From Pseudomonadota bacterium (GTDB lineage Bacteria > Desulfobacterota > Anaeroferrophillalia > Anaeroferrophillales > Tharpellaceae), in assembly GCA_015486445.1 (NCBI GenBank), contig WFRT01000063.1, positions 1-15,628 of the forward strand: a stretch of DNA of 15,628 nucleotides, written 5' to 3'. Shown here piece after piece: positions 1 to 5,934 of the stretch. The translations under genes and the position numbers were made by a program. Under the pieces are notes generated by a model. The model saw nothing but the letters and a program-made list of their open reading frames with translations, was not told the DNA's origin and ran no database searches. Numbering within the stretch: the first letter of the stretch is position 1; each line of letters starts with the position of its first letter.

Positions 1-1277
1 GCTTCCCGCCGCAGCTTCTCCTTGGTCCACTCTTCGTACTCCCGGCGCCGGGCCTTGTAGCGCCGGTAACGCTCGGGCCCGATCAGGGTGCGGATAGCCG
101 GACCGTAGTCGGGCTGGGCGGCATCGTAGTAAACCTGGCGTACCACCCGGCCGCCCCAGGCCTCCACCCGCCCGGTAAAATCGACGGCAAACTCCCGGCC
201 ATAACGGTTGCGGGGAACCAGCAGGGCAAAATTCTCCAGCCCCAGCCGCAGCATTGCCAGCCGGGCCAGGCAGTCGGCCTGGTTGCGGATCGTCGGGTAA
301 TGCAGAAACACCTTATCGTAGCGTTCCGGATCGTGGAGCAGGGGGCTCAAGCTGATCATGGCAACCCCGAGGCTCTGGGCCTCGACCGCGGCATAGTTGG
401 CGGCCTTGCCGGTATAGGGCCCGATAATCAGGCTGACCTTTTTCTCCTTGACCAGATAATCGACCCCGGCCCGGGCCTTTTCCCCCTCGCCGGCGGTATC
501 GTAAACCAGAAGGCGGATCCGCACCCGGGCCGTCCCGCTGCCCCGGTAAGCCAGGACTGCCGCCTGGTCTTTTTCCTCCGGTGCCTTTTCCGCCGGCAAA
601 CCAGCCGCTTGCGGCTTCTCCCCGCCGGCGGCCGAATCCCCCGCCGCCGGGGCCGGAGACGGGGCGGGCTCAGGCTTTTCGGGATAGACCCCCAGGGCCA
701 GTTCCATGCCCCGCAACAGGTATTTACCGGCCCGGGCGTTGGAGCCGCTCAAAGGCAAAAGGCAGCCGATGGTTATCCGGGGACCGGCCGCGGCCGCCTC
801 CCGCTCCAGCAACTCCCGGGCCTGGGTTTTGACCTCGTCATTTACCGGGCAGTTGACCAGCTGGCGGGCCAGGTCATGCAGTAAAAATTTTCCCGCCGCC
901 CCGGGCCGGCCCTGCAGGCGGGTAAAATACTCGGCCGCGACCCGGCATTTCAGGGTTTCATCCTGCTCCCGGCGCCACCAGTCGTCCAGGGAATCTTCGG
1001 AAAGCCGGGAAAGCAGCAGGGTAAAACGGTCGGCAAGTTCGCTCGAGGGGTGTTCAAGATAATTTTTTTCCACCACCTTCAAAGCGGCATCGTAGTCGCC
1101 CCGGCGTTCCAGCCGGTCCACCTCTAAACGCCAGGGTGATTCCGCCGGCCGGCGCACCGGCTCCTCGACCCGGCCCGGGTAGGCCGCCTCCCGGCCACTC
1201 TCCTGTTCGGCACAGCCGGCCAGCAGCAGGCCGGTTAAAAAACACGCCAGCATTACGCCAAGAAGCTTGCCTTTCAT
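1..1277 (-). CDS. LpoA-like / periplasmic-binding-fold lipoprotein (3' end outside window)
   Basis: Partial gene: 425 codons are visible and the frame is still open at the left edge. The protein starts MKGKLLGVMLACFLTGLLLAGC, a signal peptide with a lipobox (LAGC, lipidated Cys22). An alpha-helical stretch follows (about 45-165), with a look of TPR-type repeats. Then comes the start of a type I periplasmic-binding fold: ITIGCLLPLSGSNARAGKYL at 168-187, VRIRLLVYDTAGEG at 252-265, VSLIIGPYTGKAANYAAVEA at 281-300 and a second lobe from about 340 (ALLVPRNRYGREFA). The same layout is seen in penicillin-binding-protein activator LpoA and in Leu/Ile/Val-binding proteins. A likely role is an outer-membrane-anchored activator or sensor in the periplasm rather than a transporter subunit, since no permease or ATPase is adjacent. 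That is inference. A Pro/Ala/Glu-rich segment (about 200-248) interrupts the fold between its first helix and second strand. The ATG at 1275-1277 is chosen for the signal peptide and an upstream GAGG. The gene is divergent from lptG. Confidence 0.8.
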   Translation of the reverse strand, partial: MKGKLLGVMLACFLTGLLLAGCAEQESGREAAYPGRVEEPVRRPAESPWRLEVDRLERRGDYDAALKVVEKNYLEHPSSELADRFTLLLSRLSEDSLDDWWRREQDETLKCRVAAEYFTRLQGRPGAAGKFLLHDLARQLVNCPVNDEVKTQARELLEREAAAAGPRITIGCLLPLSGSNARAGKYLLRGMELALGVYPEKPEPAPSPAPAAGDSAAGGEKPQAAGLPAEKAPEEKDQAAVLAYRGSGTARVRIRLLVYDTAGEGEKARAGVDYLVKEKKVSLIIGPYTGKAANYAAVEAQSLGVAMISLSPLLHDPERYDKVFLHYPTIRNQADCLARLAMLRLGLENFALLVPRNRYGREFAVDFTGRVEAWGGRVVRQVYYDAAQPDYGPAIRTLIGPERYRRYKARRREYEEWTKEKLRRE

Positions 1278-1353
1278 CGGTCCGTCACCTCATCCTGCGG
1301 TAAAGCCCTCTCCCGCCGACCTCAAGCCGGCAAAACCTCGGGTGGAATCCTTT

Positions 1354-1367
1354 AATATCCGGATATT
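1354..1367. promoter_or_regulatory. 14-bp perfect palindrome, possible operator
   Basis: AATATCC followed by GGATATT is a perfect palindrome. It overlaps the candidate -10 hexamer and the expected start of transcription of the minus-strand lipoprotein gene. This is the usual place for a repressor operator. No regulator can be named from the sequence. Confidence 0.35.
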
Positions 1368-1394
1368 CTGCACATATCCCACGACTTCCGTCAA
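1365..1394 (-). promoter_or_regulatory. Candidate sigma70-type promoter for the LpoA-like gene
   Basis: Read on the minus strand: TTGACG (1394-1389, 5/6 to the -35 consensus), an 18-base spacer and CAGAAT (1370-1365, 4/6 to the -10 consensus). It lies about 90 bp before the start codon in an otherwise featureless intergenic stretch. The assignment is by eye only. Confidence 0.4.
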
Positions 1395-1447
1395 CCAAAA
1401 AATCGACTCCCGGCCGCCCCGGCAGCGGTTTGTCCCGGGCCCCGGAC

Positions 1448-1456
1448 CAAATAATT
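1448..1456 (+). repeat. Left target-site duplication of the MITE-like element
   Basis: CAAATAATT here is repeated exactly at 1719-1727, directly outside the two inverted terminal repeats. The identity can be stretched to 11 bp (1446-1456 and 1717-1727) because two bases match the element end. It marks an insertion of the 262-bp element into an AT-rich target. Confidence 0.75.
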
Positions 1457-1718
1457 GTAACTATTCAGCTAAATTCTATCTCCCCTCTTTCAGGAGGGGG
1501 CGGGGGTGGTTTTTCGGAGCGGTTTCGGAAAGATTTCGTTGTTTTTCCCAGCGAGCGGGAGCCCATAAGCATTGCAACTGTCTGAGCGTAGCGAGTTTTG
1601 CATGCGCCCAACGGAAGTGCCCTTGGGGTGCGGGCGGAGCGAGCGCGTGGAAAAACAGAAATCTTAACGCTTAGCGAAGAAAAGCCGCGCCCGACCCCGG
1701 ATTTGGCTGAATAGTTAC
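1457..1718. mobile_element. MITE-like non-coding element (262 bp, 18-bp TIRs, 9-bp TSD)
   Basis: The ends are inverted repeats: GTAACTATTCAGCTAAAT at 1457-1474 and, on the other strand, GTAACTATTCAGCCAAAT at 1718-1701 (17/18). The element is flanked by 9-bp direct repeats. The interior encodes no plausible protein but has nested inverted arms: AAGATTT 1530-1536 with AAATCTT 1659-1665, GTTTTTCC 1541-1548 with GGAAAAAC 1649-1656, and near the centre GCATTGCAA 1569-1577 with TTGCATGC 1598-1605 (one bulge). A small hairpin, CCCCTC then GAGGGG, lies near the left end. A transcript could therefore fold into a long branched hairpin. These are hallmarks of a non-autonomous miniature inverted-repeat transposable element, mobilised in trans by a transposase not present here. 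It sits between the LpoA-like gene and lptG, about 125 bp before the lptG start. A 54-bp partial relative lies at 9049-9102. Confidence 0.8.
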
Positions 1719-1727
1719 CAAATAATT
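1719..1727 (+). repeat. Right target-site duplication of the MITE-like element
   Basis: CAAATAATT, an exact copy of 1448-1456. It follows directly on the right terminal inverted repeat. Confidence 0.75.
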
Positions 1728-1746
1728 TTACTTTTATGTTTCGTTT

Positions 1747-1766
1747 GCCGATGTTAATATATCGGC
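1747..1766. promoter_or_regulatory. Operator-like inverted repeat in the lptG leader
   Basis: GCCGAT (1747-1752) and ATCGGC (1761-1766) form perfect 6-bp arms around an AT-rich 8-base centre (GTTAATAT). It lies in an AT-rich pocket 78 bp before the chosen lptG start. It fits a transcription-factor site or promoter-proximal element better than coding sequence. This supports placing the lptG start downstream at 1844 rather than at the in-frame ATG at 1736. No regulator can be named. Confidence 0.35.
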
Positions 1767-1843
1767 CACTCCAGTCAAGCTACCTCAACCTTTCCCGCAG
1801 CCGCCCGGCCGCCACCGGCCCGGCGCCGGGCAGAAAGTCCACG

Positions 1844-2938
1844 GTGCGTATCTATTCCCGCTATCTCCTAAAGGAGATGCTGACCATTTTCGCTCTGAGC
1901 CTGCTGGCCCTGGTCTCGATCTACCTGCTGGTCGATTTTTTCGCCAAGGTCGACAATGCCATGGAAAACCATGCCGGCTGGCTGCCCCTGTTCCTCTTCC
2001 TGCTCAACCAGGTGCCTTTCATCCTCGGCAAATTCATCCCCCTGGCCCTGCTGCTGGCCACCATGCTGAGCCTGGGCGGAATGGCTCAAAACAACGAAAT
2101 TGTCGCCTTCCAGGCCGGGGGCCTGAGCCTTTTCCGTCTGGCCCTGCCGCTGGCCGGGGCCGGAGTCGTCATGGCTTTTGTAACCTTTGCCATCAACAAC
2201 AACATCGTCCCGGTCACAAGTCTTAAGGCAGACCACTTAAAAACCGTTTCCATCCGCGGGAACAAAGAGAAAAACCTTTACAATCTCAAGAGCTTATGGT
2301 ATACGGGCCGAAATAAAATCTACTATTTCGCAGACCTTGATCCGGCTCGCCGGAGCATTGGCCGGGCCCGGCTCTACCGCTTTTCCCCGGACCACCGGCT
2401 CAAACAGCGACTCGATCTCGAAAATCTGACCTACAATCCGGCAAAACATGAATGGACCGCCGCCCGGGCTCAGATTCGCGAATTCACTTTCAACAACGGC
2501 TTTACCAACGTCAGCGGCTACCACCAGAGCCACAACCGGAAAATCGCAATCAGCGAACGTTTCAGGGACTTTTTGGTGCCCCGCATTGAACCGGACCGGA
2601 TGACCCTGAAAAAATTGGAAAAATATATCAGCAAGGCCCGGAGTACCGGGCTGCCCTACATGAAATACACGGTCGAGGTCTACAACCGACTGCTCTACCC
2701 GTGCTCCTGCGTCCTGATGATCCTGCTGGCCATCCCCTTTTCCCTCTCCTCCCGGCGTTCCGGGGGCGCGGCCCGGGGCATCGCGGTCAGCCTGGGACTG
2801 GGATTTTCCTTCTGGGTGGTCCTCTCGATCTCCCTGGCCCTGGGCCAGGGGCGCCTGGTCAGCCCGCTGGCGGCGGCGGTTGCGCCCTATCTGCTTTACG
2901 GCGGATTCGCCCTTTACATGCTGCGCCAGAAAGTTTGA
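1844..2938 (+). CDS. lptG: LptG-type LPS export ABC transporter permease (YjgP/YjgQ family)
   Basis: 364 residues, matching the usual length of about 360. It is an inner-membrane subunit of the Lpt machine that, with LptF and the LptB ATPase, extracts LPS and pushes it to the periplasmic bridge. Six hydrophobic segments are visible: three before and three after a periplasmic domain (about 121-270). Family signatures include an N-terminal RYLLKEMLTIFALSLLALVS, the acidic LVDFFAKVDNAM after the first membrane segment, and NNEIVAFQAGGLSLFRLALP at the cytoplasmic loop. The D-F-K-D pattern and the NEI..F-AGG loop resemble LptG more than LptF. The start is set at GTG 1844 because the family begins at this point (RIYSRYLL). 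The 36 codons back to ATG 1736 are not family-like, lack a Shine-Dalgarno and contain an inverted repeat. The Shine-Dalgarno for 1844 is also weak, so the start is uncertain. No lptF is adjacent within the window. prfB follows after 41 bp. Confidence 0.88.
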   Translation: MRIYSRYLLKEMLTIFALSLLALVSIYLLVDFFAKVDNAMENHAGWLPLFLFLLNQVPFILGKFIPLALLLATMLSLGGMAQNNEIVAFQAGGLSLFRLALPLAGAGVVMAFVTFAINNNIVPVTSLKADHLKTVSIRGNKEKNLYNLKSLWYTGRNKIYYFADLDPARRSIGRARLYRFSPDHRLKQRLDLENLTYNPAKHEWTAARAQIREFTFNNGFTNVSGYHQSHNRKIAISERFRDFLVPRIEPDRMTLKKLEKYISKARSTGLPYMKYTVEVYNRLLYPCSCVLMILLAIPFSLSSRRSGGAARGIAVSLGLGFSFWVVLSISLALGQGRLVSPLAAAVAPYLLYGGFALYMLRQKV

Positions 2939-2979
2939 CAAACCTGCAACCCCAAGCAACCACACTGGAGATAACACCA

Positions 2980-4099
2980 ATGTCCCTGCCCCAGGATACC
3001 ATGGAACAGCTGAAAGAGATTGAGGAAACCGTAGACACCTACAGGGGGTATCTTTGATCTCGACAGTCTGAATGAAAGGCTCCGGGAGATCGAGGACATC
3101 ACTTCCGGGGAAAATTTCTGGGGTGACCCGGACAAGGCCCGCGACATCCTCAAGGAAAGCACCGGCATCAGCCGGGAGATCGAACGCTGGCAAAAGATCG
3201 AAACCGGCCTCGAGGAGGTGCGCCTGCTGGCCGAGATGCTGAAAGACGAGGAAGACCGCGAGAGCCTCGAAGACCTCAACCGCCAGCTCCACCGGCTGCA
3301 GCGGGAGTTGACCCTGGTCCGCCTGGAAAAATTGATGTCGGGCGAACATGACGCCGGCAACGCCATCGTCAGCATCAATGCCGGGGCCGGCGGCACCGAG
3401 GCCCAGGACTGGGCCGAAATGCTCCTGCGGATGTATCTGCGCTGGGCCGAAAAAAGGGGCTGGAAGACCGAGATCATCGACATCCTGCCGATGGACGAGG
3501 GGGGCCTCAAAAGTGTTGTCTTCACGGTCTCCGGGGATCACGCCTTCGGCAACCTGCGCTCCGAAAGCGGCATCCACCGCCTGGTCCGGATCTCCCCGTT
3601 CGACGCCGGCAACCGGCGCCACACCTCGTTCGCCTCGGTCTACGTCTGCCCCGAGATCGACGACAGCATCGAGATCGAGATCCAGGATTCCGACTTGCGG
3701 ATCGACACCTACCGGGCCAGCGGGGCCGGCGGCCAGCACGTCAACAAAACCGATTCCGCGGTGCGCATCACCCACCTGCCGACCGGCATTGTCGTGCAGT
3801 GCCAGAACGAGCGCTCGCAACACAAGAACCGGGCCATGGCGATGAAAATCCTGAAAGCCCGAATCTACGAGAAGGAACTCGAGGAGCGACGCCGGGAGCA
3901 GGAAAAGATCGAAAATTCGAAAATGGATATCGCCTGGGGCAGCCAGATCCGCTCCTACATCCTCCACCCCTACCAGCTGGTCAAGGATCACCGCACCGAG
4001 TATGAAACGAGCAACGTCAACCAGGTTCTGGACGGCGGTCTCGACCCCTTCGTCGAAGCCTATCTCCTGCAGCAGATGCAGCAGAACCTGCCCCGTTGA
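2980..4099 (+). CDS. prfB: Peptide chain release factor 2 (programmed +1 frameshift)
   Basis: RF2 terminates translation at UGA and UAA. The reading frame is split: codons 2980-3054 (25 residues, MSLPQDTMEQLKEIEETVDT...), an in-frame UGA at 3055-3057, then continuation in the +1 frame from 3056 to 4099. The joined product is 372 residues, close to the usual 365. Key motifs are present: the tripeptide anticodon SPF in RISPFDAGNRRHTSFASVYV, and the catalytic GGQ loop in RASGAGGQHVNKTDSAVRIT, which triggers peptidyl-tRNA hydrolysis. ATG 2980 has CTGGAG 9 bases upstream. An alternative in-frame ATG at 3001 would give a product 7 residues shorter. The gene follows lptG by 41 bp and precedes rnj by 51 bp on the same strand, so read-through transcription is likely. 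The interruption is regulatory, not a mutation. Confidence 0.97.
3043..3057 (+). promoter_or_regulatory. RF2 autoregulatory +1 frameshift site
   Basis: AGGGGG (3043-3048) is an internal Shine-Dalgarno-like stimulator. It is followed by TAT and the slippery CTT with UGA (CTTTGA, 3052-3057). This is the same arrangement as in Escherichia coli prfB. When RF2 is scarce, termination at the UGA is slow and ribosomes slip +1 onto TTT, making full-length RF2. The spacing from the AGGGGG to CTT is three bases, as required for the classical mechanism. Confidence 0.96.
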
Positions 4100-4150
4100 C
4101 GGCCCGGCCGGCCCGGTTTCCTGAACCTCAACCTGAACGGAGCGCCTTCA

Positions 4151-5848
4151 TTGCTGACCGAACAACTCGTTGAAACCTTTCCCGGGGCCGGCACGCCGGC
4201 CGGCGTACGCCTGCTGCCGCTGGGCGGCCTGGGCGAAATCGGCATGAACCTGATGGCCCTGGAGTATGAAAACGAGATCATCATTGTCGACTGCGGCCTG
4301 ATGTTTCCCGAGCCCTACATGCTCGGCGTCGACATCGTCATTCCCGACATCAGCAGCCTGCTCCAGCGCCAAAAAGATATCCGGGCGATCATCCTGACCC
4401 ACGGCCACGAAGACCATATCGGGGCCCTGCCTTTCATTCTTCCCCAACTCGAGGTCCCGGTCTACGGTACCGAGCTGACCATCGCCATGGTCCGGCGCCG
4501 GCTCGAGGAACACAACCTCGAAGAGCTCTGCGAACTCAACGTCATCAGCCCGGGAGAGACCCTGGAGACGGCCAACTTTTCCGTCGAATTCATCGCCGTG
4601 GTCCACTCCATTCCCCAGGGCGTGGCCCTGGCGATCACGACCCCGGCCGGGCTGATCATCCACTCCGGCGATTTCAAGATCGACTACACCCCGCTGGCTG
4701 GGCCAAAAACCGATTTGAACCGCTTCGCGGAACTGGGCCGCCAGGGGGTCGACCTGCTCCTGGCCGACAGCACCAACGTCGAAAACCGGGGTTCAGCAAC
4801 CAGCGAAATAGAACTGCGCAAGGCTTTTTCCGAGCACCTGGCCGCGGCCCCGGGACGGGTGATCATCACCCTTTTCTCCTCCAATCTCAACCGCATCCAG
4901 GAAATCATCCGCTTGAGCCGGGAACAGGGCCGCCGGGTGGCGATTCTCGGGCGCAGCCTGCACAACAACACCCTGATCGCCCGAGAAATCGGGATCCTGA
5001 AGATTCCGGGCGACACCCTGATCGACATCGAGGACATCGGCTTCTACCCCCACGACCAGGTCACCGTCATCACCACCGGCAGCCAGGGCGAACCCTTCTC
5101 CGGGCTCTCCCTGATCGCCTCCAACAAGAGCAAGTGGATCAGGATCGAACCGGATGACACGGTGATTTTTTCTTCCCGTTTCATCCCCGGCAACGAAAAA
5201 GCGATCAGCGGCCTGCTCAACCGGCTCTCGCGCCAGGGGGCCCGGCTGCTCTACCAGCCGATCGCCTTCACCCACGTCTCCGGCCACGCCTGCCGGGAGG
5301 AGTTGAAGCTGCTCATCAACCTGGTCAAACCCCGCCATTTCATCCCGATCCACGGTGAATACCGCCATCTCGATCTCCATGCCCGCCTCGCCGGCGAACT
5401 CGGGATCCCGGCTGAACACACCCTGGTGGCAACCGACGGCGAACTGATCGAACTCAATGAAAAAGGGCTGCTCCGGCTGGGACGGGTCGAGTACGGCAAA
5501 ATCCTGATCGACGGCAAGGGGGTCGGAGAAATCGACTTCGCGACCCTGCACGACCGCCGCCACCTCTCTCACAACGGCATGATACTGATCGTGGTGGGCA
5601 TCAACGAGAGTTCCGGGGAGATCGTCTACGGCCCAGAGCTGACCACCCGGGGCGTGGTCGCCGACGACAACGAAACCATCATTGAAGAGGCCCGGCGCCT
5701 GGTCAGCGAAACCCTTGAAGCCATTCCCGCCCCGGAACGCCGTGACTGGATCGAGCTGAAAACCTCCCTGCGCCGCTGCCTGAAGAAATATTTCCGCACC
5801 ATCCTGGAAAAAAAGCCGATCATCCTGCCCGTCATCATCGAGCTCTGA
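4151..5848 (+). CDS. rnj: Ribonuclease J (metallo-beta-lactamase/beta-CASP)
   Basis: 565 residues, typical RNase J length. It is an RNA 5'-to-3' exonuclease and endonuclease for mRNA decay and rRNA maturation. The metal-binding motif HGHEDH (H84, H86, D88, H89) follows strand RAIILT. Further ligands are H152 (VVHSIPQGVA) and D174 (HSGDFKID). The beta-CASP region carries LLADSTNVENRGSA and the C-side HVSGHACREELKLLINLVKP and HFIPIHGEYRHL. A C-terminal domain (about 460-565) contains RRCLKKYFRTILEKKPIILP. The start is TTG 4151, with GGAG eight bases before it; no suitable ATG exists at the family N-terminus. rnj lies between prfB (51 bp) and ftsK (86 bp) on the same strand. The 86-bp gap to ftsK holds a strong inverted repeat that could be a processing or stability element. 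Confidence 0.95.
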   Translation: MLTEQLVETFPGAGTPAGVRLLPLGGLGEIGMNLMALEYENEIIIVDCGLMFPEPYMLGVDIVIPDISSLLQRQKDIRAIILTHGHEDHIGALPFILPQLEVPVYGTELTIAMVRRRLEEHNLEELCELNVISPGETLETANFSVEFIAVVHSIPQGVALAITTPAGLIIHSGDFKIDYTPLAGPKTDLNRFAELGRQGVDLLLADSTNVENRGSATSEIELRKAFSEHLAAAPGRVIITLFSSNLNRIQEIIRLSREQGRRVAILGRSLHNNTLIAREIGILKIPGDTLIDIEDIGFYPHDQVTVITTGSQGEPFSGLSLIASNKSKWIRIEPDDTVIFSSRFIPGNEKAISGLLNRLSRQGARLLYQPIAFTHVSGHACREELKLLINLVKPRHFIPIHGEYRHLDLHARLAGELGIPAEHTLVATDGELIELNEKGLLRLGRVEYGKILIDGKGVGEIDFATLHDRRHLSHNGMILIVVGINESSGEIVYGPELTTRGVVADDNETIIEEARRLVSETLEAIPAPERRDWIELKTSLRRCLKKYFRTILEKKPIILPVIIEL

Positions 5849-5862
5849 ACCCTGAGACTGCA

Positions 5863-5892
5863 GGCACCGGCCGAAAACGGTAGACCGGTGCC
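5863..5892 (+). other. Intergenic RNA hairpin between rnj and ftsK
   Basis: GGCACCGG (5863-5870) pairs perfectly with CCGGTGCC (5885-5892). Inside, CCG pairs with CGG around an AAAA loop, and TAGA forms a bulge. No T-run follows, so it is not a standard intrinsic terminator. As it begins 15 bases after the rnj stop codon, it may protect the upstream mRNA end or be a cleavage site. This is inference. Confidence 0.5.
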
Positions 5893-5934
5893 GGGCAACC
5901 CGAAAACATCGACCTGAAACGGAAGCCGGAAGCC

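Noticed and set aside
1267..1674. 135-codon plus-strand reading frame across the intergenic region
   Set aside because: It runs through the promoter region and the MITE-like element, has no Shine-Dalgarno and no protein-like composition.
2984..2991. GGGCAGGG (minus strand), a match to the FtsK-orienting KOPS motif
   Set aside because: One 8-mer in a GC-rich 15.6-kb window is expected by chance, so it gives no polarity information.
3055..3057. prfB interrupted by a stop codon, possible pseudogene
   Set aside because: The stop is the conserved recoding UGA with the full stimulatory context, and the downstream frame is intact.
2294..3991. 565-codon open frame on the minus strand opposite lptG and prfB
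   Set aside because: It is the antisense shadow of GC-rich genes on the plus strand. RF2 and LptG are unambiguous there.
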